64,000 bases of DNA from contig OY821741.1 of assembly GCA_963682055.1 (NCBI GenBank), positions 2,673,501 to 2,737,500 of the forward strand, read 5' to 3'. Below, piece after piece: positions 31,302 through 43,810 of the stretch. Position numbers and translations under genes: made by a program. Source of the DNA: Primula veris (lineage: Eukaryota > Streptophyta > Magnoliopsida > Ericales > Primulaceae). Positions within the stretch are counted from its first letter, which is position 1, and every line of letters starts with the position of its first letter. The notes under the pieces were generated by a model. The model saw only the letters and a program-made list of their open reading frames with translations. It was not told the origin of the DNA and ran no database searches.

Positions 31302-31645
31302 GAGACTGTGCTCAGTCTCTCTCTATCTAAGTATACATGTTCATTGTTGAAGATGAAGAATAAGCTTGGGTCTTTCTCTCTCTGTCCAAAAATGGAGATA
31401 GATAGAAATGAGTGAAGGAGAAGACCAGATGAAGCGGTGGCTTTTGGTCAATTTCATTTTGGTCCCTCAACTTGTGCAGAGCTTTCTAATTTATTAGGAT
31501 TTAATCTGAAAGTTTTAATTTTTATTTTATCAAGTACTGTAATTTTCAAGATGTTTTAATATTGGTACTTTGTATTGTTTTTGTGGGGTTTTTCATCCAC
31601 TTTTAAATAAAGGAGTGGGTTTTCCCCACCATTAATAAAAAAAAA
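31302..31645 (+). other. LINE 3' UTR and poly(A)
   Basis: This non-coding tail follows the ORF2 stop. It has two CTCTCTCT-type stretches, an AATAAAGGAG motif near 31606 that may serve as polyadenylation signal, and an A-run at the junction. Confidence 0.7.
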
Positions 31646-32006
31646 TAATTGCCCATGGCCGTGGTATGCCTAAATGAACATATATCTGTTTTCCGATCAG
31701 AGTATACTATAAGTGTTGGTCCATCGTTACATATAACCGATACGACTAGTAATTTGTTTAAGTTAAGAAGGACCGATCCGCTAAATTTTTAGATAACAAC
31801 TAAAATAGAAGACAACATCTTAAAAAAAATAAAGCTCAACAAACAAGTGAATTAATAAACTTTCATGCCAACAATAAGTACAACAAGAGGGACTGCTTTA
31901 CTTTTACTGACTCTGATTTATTTATTTTAATACATAATTGGTCATACATATATTACATGTATAATGACAAATCCTCACATAACTAATACTTTCATACTTG
32001 TTTTTG
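31646..32006. other. Flank between the LINE and the membrane-protein pseudogene
   Basis: This is non-coding. It is the inverted relative of 13727-14110. Its first 145 bases recur at the end of the window (63862-64000). Confidence 0.55.
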
Positions 32007-32545
32007 CTATTCCACAAGCACAACGATGGCTTCTTGGTCCTCTTGGGGGATTCTTAAATCAACCATTTCAATCTCTACTTGAGAATGCTCTTCTTCATCC
32101 GGTTCTTCCGTTTGATGCAAAATTATGCAAATAAAAGGTTGTAAGGATTTAAGAGTACGATAGAGCCGAATGAGGACATGTTTGATGTAACTTACGATCA
32201 AATTGAGCCATGGAGAAATGAGTAGAACCAAAATGTAAACAAAAAAGAAGCTTGATGGTGAAAAAAAAAAAGCGAACATAGCAGTAATAGTGTAAACGGA
32301 TACGAAAAATCCCCGGGTTTGAAGTGGACTGAGTTGGGTATTTCGACACTAATCTTGGCGGAAACGAGGAGGCAAAACATGAGCAAAATGGTTGCAAGAA
32401 CAAGGAACAAGATTGGACTGTTGAGGAAATATTGAGTTCCGTTAAAGAGGTCTTGCTTGTTATCTTCGATGAAATGAAAGTGCATTAAGAAAAGGCTACA
32501 GAGAGGTGGGAGAAGAAGCCTTAAATCTGCATTGAAATACACCAT
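32007..32545 (-). pseudogene. Small membrane protein relative with frameshift (copy C)
   Basis: Reading begins MVYFNADLRLLLPPL, follows the family pattern through HFKPGDFSYPFTLLLLCSLF, then shifts frame at an A-run (plus strand about 32262-32272). That run is 11 long where the related copy at 13190 has 8, a net gain of two bases in the region. The rest continues in another frame with the LVLLISPWLNLIVSYIKH block and the full conserved tail ending VLVE. The acidic-tail stop seen at 13652 is absent here. The homopolymer makes a sequencing error possible. Confidence 0.7.
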
Positions 32546-33742
32546 CTTAGAGTAATGAGAGAGTTTACAAAAATGGTATTATTGCTATCATTATATATAG
32601 AGACTAGAAGGAGTGTGAAAAAGCAAAAGAAACTTGTATGTTTTGCTACAAGTTTGAACCTCTACCACTTAAGGATTATTAGAAGTTCAGATGGTTCAAA
32701 GGTTCATTATTCATATAGGGTGAAATACAAACAAGATGTATTCAGGTTTTGACAACAACTTGTCATTATCAATATTAGAAAATGTTAAAGAAGTCAAAAG
32801 TCTATGTTATAATTTTCAGAACCTCATAAACTTTGGGAATCTTTTGGTTCTTTATACTAAATCAAACGAGATGATAAAGCAATATGAAAAAAACTCAGCC
32901 TAAGAGGTAAACTATAATAAAAGCTTTATTTATTGTTTTAAAAGGGTTACTAATATGCAATGCAAATGTCTTGAAGAGAGGAGATATATTACTTTAAAAA
33001 AAACTCATTTGTTTATTTGGGTTGTAACTTATACTCTGAAAGGAAAAAATTCATTTATTTTCATGTTATGGTTACAAAAGTGAGAGAGACTACGAGTACA
33101 TGGAAGTCAAAATAGTTGTTTATGTAATCTAAAGTTATTTTAATTACAAAAGTGGGATTATACATAGAGACTTGAATAAAAGCAAAAGAAAAATCAACTT
33201 GAATAAAAGATGCCAATAATCTTATTGACTCTTTTGTATGTTTTGCTATTAGTTTGAACCTCTCCACTTAAGGATTATTAGAAGTTCAGAAGGTTCAAAG
33301 GTTCATTATTTATATAGGGTTTATGTCATATATTTTTTGAAAAATATATTATTTAGAATTTATTTATGGACATTGGTCATATATTTTGGGTTTGATTGAC
33401 TAATATTTAATTATTTAGACTTAGAGTTATAATTAGAATATGACTATTAAAATGGATGAATGTGAGAGTCTCTGTTTATAAAAAAATATAGAAACTCTTG
33501 TATTTTACCCCTTATTCAATCATAGAGGGTTTGTAAAATATAACAAAGGACAAGAGAGAAAAACCGGTTACCGATCATAAATCTCAACACCATAGCTCAA
33601 GGTATGTCGCTCTAATTCTATATAGTTTACGCATGTGAATAACATTAAGATGCTAAAACTAATAGTTTAATGTTTATATTCATGTAAATAACTTACAAAC
33701 AAACGCTATATCCCTCATAGGATTATTTATTCCTGTACAATG
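32546..33742. other. Non-coding segment between the membrane-protein pseudogene and unit B
   Basis: No gene is seen. Most of it is the inverted relative of 11345-13190. The target of the 1013-bp Mutator-type element is present once at about 32758-32766 without the element. A stretch at 32820-33230 has no counterpart in the inverted block. Confidence 0.55.
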
Positions 33743-34486
33743 GTCGATAAAATGGAGAGAATATAATATGCTAGATGATGTTTTATATTTTGACTAACAG
33801 TTTATGACATGTGGTGAAAAATGTGGTAAAAAATAAAAATACACATGAGTTAAAAAGCATTTCTCACTTAATACTCTTCATATAGAAAACAACAGCTGGG
33901 CCTAGTTCAGAAAAAAATATAACTAGCCTCTATAAAAAATAAAAACTTTTAAGAGAAATATAACTAGGCTCTATAATTATATTAAAACTAAAAATTTAAG
34001 AAAAAACTTAACTAATTAGAAAAGATGTCCAAGTATTTATTTTTTTACTTGACTCAGCCAAACTATTGTTTCTTTCAACATGTTAATCAAGTTTTACCTT
34101 TCGCAAATCCTCTTGAAAACGTTGTCGTATTATACCATGTTTAGCAGTGTGTTGATTTAAAGTGTTGTTTTTTATGTTTGTTTAATTTAAGTTGAAAGTG
34201 TTGGTTTGTGGGGAGTGACGTATCAAGTTTATCAGTATGTTGCTTTAAAATTTCGGTTTAACTTAAATGTAAAAAAATGAATATAATATTAAGTTTTGAA
34301 TGTTGTTGTAATTAATAATAAGTTTTAACAGTTTTGAGTGTTATTGCAAATAGGTCATAATAGTTATAGTTGTAACAAATAACTAAAAACTTTAATAAAA
34401 TTTAAATAATATAAAAATAATGATTTATTTCATTCATTAATAAAAGAGTACATTAATAAAAAAAATAACATCAATTAAAAATTACA
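33743..34486. other. Non-coding upstream segment of unit B
   Basis: No gene is seen. Positions 33743-34095 are the inverted relative of 11020-11345. From 34141 it is the NLP-upstream repeat. Confidence 0.55.
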
Positions 34487-34906
34487 TCAATAAATAGGAC
34501 ATTTTCCTAGGATTTCAACTTGTTTTCCTATGATCCAGTTCTTTCTACCTGTCGTGATATTCGGATCATCGGGATCTAATCCCATAATCGTTTCTTCCAC
34601 ATCCCAAATTTGTGCAGGCGATTTCTCTCTAACTGGAACCGCTGTTTCTTTATCTGCAGGCTCTTTTTCTGTAGCTGCAGCCGCCATTGCCGACATATTG
34701 CTCGCTGATACTTGATGCATTGCACTTTGTTTGTCCCTATGATAAGCGCTAAAATCCATCATGCTAGATGATGAATTAGAGTTTTTAGAGCCCTCCGCCT
34801 TTGTGGCTTTTCTACATTTTGGTCTATCTAACTTATCTGAAAACGATACTTTTTCAACGGCATCATCATCAATATCAAACCGGTTGATTTTGATCCACCC
34901 ACTACA
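34487..34906 (-). pseudogene. Fragment resembling the NAM-associated C-terminal domain (copy B)
   Basis: This is the cleanest of the four copies. The frame is open from SGWIKINRFDIDDDAVEK through RPKCRKATKAEGSKNSNSSSS and GLDPDDPNITTGRK to the stop. It is preceded by a TAA and lacks any visible upstream exon, so it is an isolated exon. The family assignment rests on a remembered motif and is tentative. Confidence 0.4.
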
Positions 34907-35608
34907 TTAGTTTTTTTATTTTGTCTTCTTCAATATGGGCGTGTTATTTTGGTTACTCTTTCAAAACGGTAAAACAACGATGATTTTTAAAAGGTTTACC
35001 CATATCTTCGAAAAAATCGAGTTCCGTGCCATTATACTAAAAATTTGTAAAAAAATGATTTAATTAGTCTAAATAAACAGGTTGATAAGTTAAAAATTAA
35101 TTTGTATTACTAATTAAAAAATTATGCAAAATATTTTATAAAATCATAACAAATCGTGGTCGGCTCTTTCGTTTTTTGTCTTATTTCCTCGTGGTTAAAG
35201 CATGCTTAGAGATTCGGGATAAATCTATCCTGATCCTACGAGATCCCGAAAAAGTCGGGACCCGACTTTTCTCGGGTCTGGTCGAGATTTTCTTTTCACT
35301 TTCAAAAATAATCGGATCGGGATACGGGTTGAATTTTTACGATCCTGAGACTAGACCCCGACCGCATCTTCCAAAATAAAATATTACATGGTAAATTATT
35401 TATAAACAAATACTTTCTAAAGTGTACGTAGTATATTATAAATAAATAAAACGCGTTTTTCAGGAAATTAGGTGTGAAGTGTGAACACATCCAGTTTTCC
35501 AGCCCCCTTTTCTTTGATGTATTTTATTTAAAAACTCATCATTTGTACAAATAGAGTTATTAGAATTACAAAAAAAAAAAAAGAATAAGTAGATACACAT
35601 AGGAAGCC
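34907..35608. promoter_or_regulatory. Upstream region of NLP gene B
   Basis: This is the counterpart of 993-1688, with small indels and substitutions, including a shorter GC-rich patch at about 35240-35365. The A-run before the start codon is conserved. Promoter function is inferred from position only. Confidence 0.4.
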
Positions 35609-38314
35609 ATGAAATCTTATAAAGAGATTGATGTGAATGGATTATTTCCAGATGAATTCAAGAGATATCTTACGAAGGAGAAGTATGTGTGTAAATCATA
35701 TTTTGATGATAGAGATATTTTGTATTCGGAATTTGAGAATGGTGGTAATTTCATTTTAGAGAGTAAGTTATAAGTCTCTTATATAATATCTTTTACTTGT
35801 AGTTTCTCCTTTTTTTGTCCTTTTTTGTTTCGTTATTTGTTTCTCGTATGAGTATTATATTAATATCGACAATACGACTCTTTATTTGTCTATTGTTTTA
35901 TATTTTAACAGAAATTGACTTCAATTACCGGGGGATCTGCCTCATTCAGTTTTGGAGAGCGGAAGAAGTAGTTGTAAATGGTGAGAAGGGATTTCTACTT
36001 ACTATTCGCAACCAACCTTTTGTGGTCAGAGGAGGTTTCTTTCATTACAAACTTTTTAACTATCGAATGAAGATGCATGATGTCATCGTCAATGGTGATT
36101 CAGCGATTGGCCGTGTGTTTCGGAATAACAGGATGGAATTTACTCCAGATGTATCATATTACTCCAACGAAGAATACCCCCAACGGGATATAGCCCTATC
36201 TTGCCATATTAAATCATCTCTTGTTCTTCCGTGGCATGATTTGTCTGGGGGCGTTGTTGGCGCGATTGAGTTTGTTACAGATTATAATCATTTAGCAGCC
36301 TTACACAATGTTCTGTCGAGTGCGCTGGTTTGTATCTTACCCTCGGATAAATTATGGAGACACTTTTTATTTAGCATTAGACATGATTAAATGAATTTAG
36401 TTGTTTAGTTTTATCCTTATATTTAACTATCATCTCATTTTCTCTACAGTGTAGAAAGGCACTATATTCGGATTGTTGTAAATCTCTACGTGGGCAAGTA
36501 AGTGACGACTTTAAGCATAGTACTGTTTGATTATGCAATATATGATTTATTTAATTTATCTTTTTGAAGTCTATTGATTAATTTGCAACATTTGTATCAT
36601 CAAGTATGATTTGGAGAAGGATTCGCTCATTAGCGCTGTGTCCGAGATCAAGGAGGTGATTAGCGCTGTGTCCGAGATCAAGGAGGTGATTAGCGCTGTG
36701 TCCCAAACTTGGATGTTATGCAAACACTGTAATTATTTGAGTGCTGCCAAAAGATATGCTGAAGTACTAGATGTGGGTTCCCTATTTTTGAGTTACCAAA
36801 GCTATTATAAACTGCAAAAAGGTGAAGGAGTTGTTGGCAAGGTAGCAGAGTCGTCTCATAGTTTGGTGTATTGTGAAGACGTCTCTAAATTCAGCATTAC
36901 TGAGTATCCATTAGCTCACTTAGCACGCAATAGTGAAATCTCGGCTTCATTTGCAATCTGCTTGAAGTCTAATCAGACTGGAGATCAAGTTTATGTTATA
37001 GAGTTTTTCCTACTCCCAGATTATGTTAGAGGTAATAACTTCGGCGAAACACTTGTTCCTATGCTTAAAACAATGAGGCAGTGTTTCAAAACATTTAAGT
37101 TTGCATTTGGAGCAGAAATGGGAGACAGTTTATCTGTCCAAGTAATTGATGCCAGTTTATCAGAAAGAATTGAAACCCTTGAAATTGGTGGGTTAGATCT
37201 AATGGATGATCATTTAGCAACTCCAGATTCAGTTAACAATGGGAAAGATGTAGTTAATACTACTGAACAAAGAGATCTTGAAACAACTTTATTTGATAAA
37301 CAATGCAAAAGTTTTGCGGTTTCTCGTGATACAAAGGCAGACAATCTAGCTATTGGTGTATCAAATACGGTAGTTTTACAACAACCTGAACAAAGAGGCA
37401 ATGTGGAAAATATGGTGAGTGACATCGATGAAAGGAACATTCAAATAGATGCTCAAAATTATGCAGATAATCCAGGTAGAGATTTAGCAGGTGGTGTCAT
37501 AAATGTTGTTCACATCGACGAAACTGGTTTCAGCTTTTCAGAGGAATGTATAAGTACCCTATTAAATTTATCAAGCCGGAGAGGTGGAATTGACATTAGT
37601 CTAGAGGAACTAATGCAAGTTGCTGGTATGAAACGTGATGATGCTGCCGGAAAGTTAGACGGTTAGTATTTATTTTTCTAAAGGATAAATAACCAGAAAC
37701 TCTCTTTTCCCAACTTATTCAACTTTTAATCCTATCAATTTTTTAAAAGTAAAACTCAAATAAGTTCAAAACAAAGGAGAAAACAAACATTGGCCTTTTA
37801 CTAAATCGAGAGAAGCACTTGGTATCTATCTCATTATTTATCAACTATTACGAAAGCAAGAATGTCAATGTATTTTCTTATGATTGTTGTTCATTTTGCA
37901 GTGAGCATATCTACGTTTAAGCGTGCATGTACGCATCATGGTATCCCTAGGTGGCCACCTCGCAAGAGAAACATAGACAATCAGTCTTGTTCTAGTATTT
38001 GTACTTCAACTTGTAGAAGAAAAACTCGGAAGCTCTCTGCTCCCGCTGTGCAGAACCAAAGTCCTGTGAAAATAAAAGCAAAATATAAAGATTCTTTCAT
38101 TAAATTTGATATCTCAGCTTCTTCCGGGATTGACGTGCTTCATTACCAAGTGTCAAAGAGGCTAAAACTAGTGGCGGGAGATTACACTATTAAGTATCAA
38201 GATGAAGATAATGACTGGATCATAATAGCATGCGACGATGACCTGGGTGACTACATTTCTAGCCCAACTTTACTGGGGAAAAATAATCTGGTCATATCAG
38301 TTGAGCGCGTTTAG
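35609..38314 (+). CDS. NLP: NIN-like (NLP) RWP-RK/PB1 transcription factor, gene B
   Basis: The exons are 35609-35762, 35912-36327, 36450-36497, 36605-37661 and 37902-38314. They total 2088 nt in frame, for 695 residues. The domain order is as in gene A: GAF-like region, linker, RWP-RK across the exon 4/5 junction (KRDDAAGKLD joined to VSISTFKRAC, then HHGIPRWPPRK) and PB1. Compared with A, exons 1 and 2 show many amino-acid changes and several in-frame indels (for example NGEKGF for NSVGEKGF, and HIKSSLVLPW for DIALSCVLPW), while exon 4 is almost identical. The 30-bp in-frame duplication encoding AVSEIKEVIS is present. In RWP-RK it has Gly-Lys-Leu-Asp where A has Arg-Lys-Leu-Gly. No disabling change was seen. 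Confidence 0.85.
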
Positions 38315-38969
38315 CAACATTCTGACCGTAGTTTCCCAAGTTTTTTTTATTTGAAGAGTAAATGAATCGTATATTGATAAGTGGAGAGTTTCCCAAGTTA
38401 TCAAATATTTCTTGGGTTCTATTGTGTATTTAAGAATAATCTATATGTCCTTGTTATACATTGTAATCTGAAGTTATGATTTTTCAATATTCGTTATGTT
38501 TCCCAACAAGCAGTAATTTATTCATAACTCTTTTAGATTACACAAAAATGGGAAAAAATAAATACCATCGGGTTGTTGATGTCAAATTCACTATTCGAGA
38601 AAGCATTTTTTATTGCAGGCTCTAGCAGGCACTATTTTGGGGAATCATGAATATCAAAGGAGAAAATAATTAAAAAAATTCTTGGTTTTCTTCTGCTCAT
38701 TTGTTAATCTATCAAATCTGAATGATTTTGATCAGTTTTTAGGATAAATCTTAAAAGTTAGATGGCATTTTCCGGCCCTAGTACATAAAATTACCAAGTT
38801 ACGGGTTCTAGCAAAAACCCGAAAGGAAAAAACAACATTTTAGAACAATATTGTTTATAAAGTAGACGATAGCCAGAATGATTATCACCAACAACATAAG
38901 AATACTTCCCATTGAAACACTTGTTTTTGTATGTTAGAATTGACAGTATAATAATACGCCCGTAACTTT
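38315..38969. other. 3' flank of NLP gene B
   Basis: This is nearly identical to 4391-5045. No gene was seen. Confidence 0.6.
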
Positions 38970-38999
38970 TCAACAGAATCTGATCGGTGAAATTTCCTC
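38970..38999 (-). pseudogene. Terminal remnant of the F-box gene (copy B, NLP side)
   Basis: These are the same 30 bases as at 5046-5075, with the same breakpoint, so the loss predates the A/B duplication. Confidence 0.6.
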
Positions 39000-39259
39000 G
39001 TATAGAACCCTATGGGAGCCTAACCTAAACTAGAATTTCCTCGGTGAAATTTTTTCTATTTTCAACAAATTAGAATTTGATAAATTAAAAACAAATTGTA
39101 CAACATACTAAAAATCCAAATAAAAATATAGAACCCTATGGGAGCCTACCCTAAACTTAAATATTAATCAAAATTAATTTTTTTTTAATCTATTTGACAC
39201 AATTTTATGCAAACGGTTTGTGAACCAGTCATATAGCCTGACTGTTCCCTAGTAATCAC

Positions 39260-39385
39260 CATAAATAACTAAATAAATATACTCATTCCCACACATCAAT
39301 TCATCTATCAAACTATACTTTTATAACAATAAAATATCATATTACTTCTTATATACGATTATTAATTTACTATATTCATTCCATC
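39260..39385. mobile_element. Internal fragment of a Helitron (copy B)
   Basis: This is identical in layout to 5336-5461. The preceding 39000-39259 is the same TATAGAACCC-type AT-rich repeat as in unit A. Confidence 0.6.
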
Positions 39386-39513
39386 TTATATACGAACAAC
39401 AATCCCGAATACATATATATATATATATATACACACACAGCGATACAGATTCATAAATAGACCAAAAAAAGTATAAAAAAAATGAATAAAAATAAAAAGA
39501 GACAGATAGAGAC

Positions 39514-39615
39514 CTTGAAATGATAAGAAAAGTTGGGATCATCGCAACCCCATTGAGGTTGAAGATCAGTTACATTCTCCATCTCACCACTTATGCTTAA
39601 CAAATAGTTCACCAT
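39514..39615 (-). pseudogene. Orphan first exon resembling a DUF866/CXXC zinc-binding protein (copy B)
   Basis: The 34-codon exon has the same sequence as the A copy, with a GT donor in phase 0. The Mutator MITE again lies 22 bp upstream of the ATG. No further exons are visible. Confidence 0.5.
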
Positions 39616-39637
39616 CTTCTCTCTCTCTCTCTCACTC

Positions 39638-40265
39638 GGGGGATTCTTTATTACATATGAGAATTACTTCTGAGTATAAGGGACCTGGGATTGCAGCAAT
39701 CCCACGTCTATGTGTCCCTGGAATTTTTTTTTTTTTTTTTTTTTGTCTGTGATTTTGTTTTTTTAGGATAAAATTGAGGATAAATGTAGTGGTAGAGTGA
39801 TGTTGATTTGAGAAAAATATATATTAATTTGATATACGAACGAGTTTGATGGTTGATGGTCGATGGTTATGGTTTTTTTTGGATAAAATTGAAGAAGTTT
39901 TTTTTTTTTAGATTGAGAGTTTTTTTTTTTTTTGTTAAAATTGGGGATAATTGTAGTGGTAAAGTGACGTTGATTTGATAAAAAAATATATTAACTTGAT
40001 ATATGAAGTAGTTTGATGGTTGATGGTTATAGTTTTTTTTTTTTGATAAAATTGGAAAAGTTTTTGAATAAAATTGGAAAAGTTTTTAGGTAAAATTGGG
40101 GAATTTTTTAATATACCAAAACGAAATAAAAAAAACAAAATTACAGACAAGACAAAACAAAACAAAACAAAACAAAAAAAAAAAAAAAAAATTTCAAGTG
40201 ACACGTAGTAGTGGGATTGCTGCATATACTCAGAAATAATTCCCATATGTAATAAAGAATCCCCC
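39638..40265. mobile_element. Mutator-type MITE (copy B)
   Basis: The same element as 5714-6346, 628 bp here because of T-run differences. The left target duplication reads CTCTCACTC and the right one CTCTAACTC, so one copy has mutated since the A/B duplication. Confidence 0.8.
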
Positions 40266-40519
40266 CTCTAACTCTGTATCTCTCTCTCTCTAAAACTCTG
40301 TATCTATCTACTCTATCTGATTCTATTCAGCGACCTCCTTTTTTTTTTTTTTTTCTTTTTCTTCAAAAATAAAATGTATTTATTAAATATTATCAAAACA
40401 TACCATACAAACAAATTATTCCCAAAACAGACCAAAATAGAAAAAAAAATATATTTCTCCTCTCTCTCCTCCCTCTTTCTAAATCATTATTATTATTTAA
40501 TGTTAAAATGACTTCTAAA

Positions 40520-41332
40520 CCGAAAAAAATAAAATTATAACAAAAAATTTAAAAAATTAAAAAAAGTCGAGAACCCGAAAAAACCCAAAAAATACTGGAA
40601 AAACATTTAAAAAAGTCGGGAACCAGAAAAAATCCAAAAAAATGTTAAAAAAAATAAAAAACCAATAAAAATCCAAATTCACAAAAAAATAAAAAAAGTT
40701 CAAAAAAGTCGAGAATCCGAAAAAACCCAAAAAATGCTGGAAAAACCTTTTAAAAAGTCGGGAACCCGAAAAAGCCCAACAAATGGTTAAAAAAAGTAAA
40801 AAAAACAAAGAAAAATCCAAAATCACAAAAAGAATGAAAAAAGTTCACAAAAATTGAGAACCCGAAAAAACCAAAAAAATGCTGAAAAAACCATTAAAAA
40901 GTCGGGAACCCGAAAAAACTCCAAAAAAGTGGTAAAAAATAAAAAAAAAACCAATAAAAATCCAAATTCACAAAAATATATAAAAATAAAGTTCAGAAAA
41001 GTCGAGAATCCGAAAAAAGCCCAAAAATATGGTAAAAAACAAAAAAAAAACAAGAAAATTACAAAATTACAAAAAAAATGAAAAAAGTTCAAAAAAGTCG
41101 AGAATTCAAAAAAAGCCAAAATATGCTGAACAAACTTTTAAAAAAGTCGGTAACCGAAAAAACCCAAAAAATAGGTAAAAAAATTCAAAAAATATCCAAA
41201 ATCACAAAAAAATGAAAAAAGTTCAAAAAATTCGAGAACCCGAAAAAACCCAAAAAAGGTTGGAAAAACCTTTTAAAAAGCCGGTAACCCGAAAAAGCCC
41301 AAAAAATGGTTAAAAAAAGTAAAAAAACAAAA
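40520..41332. repeat. A-rich tandem array, about 140-bp unit (copy B)
   Basis: This has the same units and spacing as 6600-7412. No difference was noticed by eye. Confidence 0.75.
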
Positions 41333-41333
41333 A

Positions 41334-42342
41334 AGTGTATAAATTGTGTGTTGTGTATGCATGTATTAAATAATATGTATAAATAATATATTGTGTATGC
41401 CCGTATTAAAAAACATGTATAAATTGTGTGTTGTGTATGTATGTATTAAATAATATGTATAAATAATGTATTGTGTATGCCCGTATTAAAAAACATGTAT
41501 AAATTATGTATTGTGTATGCCTGTATTAAAGAGTATGTATAAAAAGTGTATTGTGTATGAATAATAAGAAGAAAAAAATTGACAGTGTCAATGGATACAG
41601 AATGTATTGTGTATGACTGTATTAAAGAGCGTGTTTAAACAATGTATTGTGTATGTCTGTATTAAAAAGCCTATATAAAATATGTATTGTGTATGCTTGT
41701 ATTAAAGAGCATGTATAAATAGTGTATTGTGTATGCCCGTATTAAAAAAACATATATAAACTGTGTATTATGTATGTTTGTATTAAATAGCATGTATAAA
41801 TAATGTTTTGTGCATTCCTGTATTAAAAAATATGTATAAACCGTGTATTGTGTATGCGTGTATTAAAGAGCATATATAAAATATGTATTGTGTATGCATG
41901 TATTAAAGAGCATGTATAAATAGTGTATTGTGTATGTCCGTATTAAAAAACATGTATAAACCGTGTATTGTGTATGTCTGTATTAAAGAGCATTCATAAA
42001 TAATGTATTGTGTATGCCCGTATTAAAAAAACATGTATAAACTGTGTATTGTGTATGCATGTATTAAATAGCATGTATAAAATATGTATTATGTATGACT
42101 GTATTAAAGAACATGTATAAATAGTGTATTGTGTATGCCTGTATTAAAGAATATGTATAAAAAATGTATTGTTTATGCCTGTATTAAACAATATGTATAA
42201 AAGTGTATTGTGTATGAATAATAACAAAAACATAAAAAATGGACAATGTCAATGGATAAATAATATATTGTGTATATCTGTATTAAAAAGCGTGTATAAA
42301 TAATGTATTGTGTATGCCTGTATTAAAAAGCATGTTTAAAGA
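41334..42342. repeat. Minisatellite with a 40-bp unit (copy B)
   Basis: It has the same number and order of units as 7414-8422. A minisatellite with no unit-number difference suggests a recent duplication or homogenisation of A and B. Confidence 0.85.
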
Positions 42343-42785
42343 ATTGGTAATTTTAAAAACAAGTAGAAAACACAATCAGATTAAAAACAAAACAAAAATC
42401 CAAATAAATGTAATCATCTACATACTTGATATCTAGAGCACAAAAAAAATACTATGTAAGAAATTCTAAAGATTTAACCTAGTTATAATTGAGTTTTACG
42501 ATAAAAACAAAACAAAAAAAGTGAAAATGGAAAAGGGGTTCAGAAACCACTGGTTCTGGTATAACTGGTACGGAGATGGGTCTAGATGATGATTTTATTG
42601 GGGGAATGAGTTTTGATCGGACAGTGGAGATTGAGGTTAAAGTAGGAGTGTGGGAAAAATGGAGGGTTGGGATTGAGGAGGTGGTGACGGGATCGGAGAT
42701 GGAGGGAGGTGCGGCGGGAGGTGATGGAGATAGGTGGCGGAGAGAGGAGGGCAAATGTTGTAGTTGACATTTTTGTATGTGTGTG

Positions 42786-42823
<38 letters not shown>

Positions 42824-42961
42824 ACTATTAAAAAAATATAAATTATTTAGTATTTATAATTTTAATTAGTTGTATGTTTTGGGAATAAAGTGTTGGGGTG
42901 TAATTTTTTGGTAATTAGTTTAAAATAGTTGTATCTTTTGGTAATTTTCCCTTTTTTTTAT

Positions 42962-43251
42962 TAGGGCCAGGTTTACTCGGCCCGGGTCCGTTCGTTTCCG
43001 TTTGATTTTTTACAAAACCGAAACAAAGAGCAGATTTTTTCGGTTTCGGTGTTTTTATTTTTTGAACCGAACCGAATCGATTTTTTTCGGTCTTATTTCG
43101 GTTTTTTCCGGTTATTTTTGTTTTTTCGGTCTTTTTCATTTTTTCCGGTTTTTCGGCTTTTTTTGGGGTTCTATGTAAACCGAAACCGACCCGAAAATTT
43201 TCGGTTTTGGTGTTTTTCGGTTCGGTTTTTCAGGGTTTTCGCTCCGCTCTA
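42962..43251. mobile_element. hAT-type MITE rich in CCGAAACCG motifs (copy B)
   Basis: This is the counterpart of 9046-9335, with the same termini and flanks. Confidence 0.6.
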
Positions 43252-43796
43252 CTTTTTATTAGTAAGTATATTATTGGGAAAATAAAGTTTATTCGTTTTT
43301 ACCCCTATAGTTTAGTTATTCTTTCGATCGGATATTTATTTTCCACGTGTTTCAATTTAGTCCTCGTTAATGTGGAAGTTTTCCCCTTTTGTTTTTTATT
43401 GGAAAAAAAAAATAGAGAGATCCATTTTGATTCTCATAGTACTTTTTCTAACTTTTTATTATTGAGAAAAAAAAGATTTATTCGTTTTGATCACTATACT
43501 TTAATTATTGTTTCGATTGGATCTCCATTTTTCAGGTGTTTCAGTTTGGTACTCCTTAATATGGAAGTTCCCCCCTTCCTCCCTCCCTCCTCCCTCCTCC
43601 TCCTCCTCTTTTATTGGAAAAAATAGGGTGATCTATTTTGATTCTGAAAGTACTTTTTCTTACTTTTTATTATTGAGAAAAAGAAAGATTTATTCGTTTT
43701 GATCACTGTACTTTAATTATTGTTTCGATTGGATCTCCATTTTCTAGGTGTTTCAGTTTGGTACTCGTTACTGTTTTTTTTTTTTTTACATACGTA
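43252..43796. repeat. 200-bp tandem repeat (copy B)
   Basis: This is the counterpart of 9336-9880, including the mixed C/T run near 43572-43608. Confidence 0.65.
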
Positions 43797-43810
43797 CCAT
43801 AAAGAAACAA

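Larger units (their letters stand above)
26793..31645 (+). mobile_element. L1-type LINE, 5'-truncated
   Basis: The element carries the end of ORF1, a complete ORF2, a 3' UTR and an A-run at 31637-31645. Its borders come from unoccupied sites at 63840-63865 and, reversed, at 14090-14135. The left junction follows GCAAAATCAATA and the right junction precedes TAATTG. About 15 bp of the empty site (AACGTATGTAATTA) is missing, and no target duplication is present. The 5' end lies inside ORF1, as usual for incompletely reverse-transcribed LINEs. Confidence 0.9.
24480..31790 (+). repeat. Segmental duplication, segment C (LINE-containing copy)
   Basis: This segment, apart from the LINE, recurs in the same order at 61525-64000. 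Homology starts at GTCAAACTAATATCC. It carries AT-rich tandem repeats, a hAT MITE and the LINE target site. The other copy is not interrupted by the LINE. Confidence 0.85.
40365..42951. mobile_element. About 2.6-kb insertion of unknown class (copy B)
   Basis: This is the counterpart of 6445-9035, almost identical. It includes the two arrays listed next, the C/T-rich segment at 42480-42770 and the GT/TA/GA microsatellite at 42777-42823. Confidence 0.45.
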
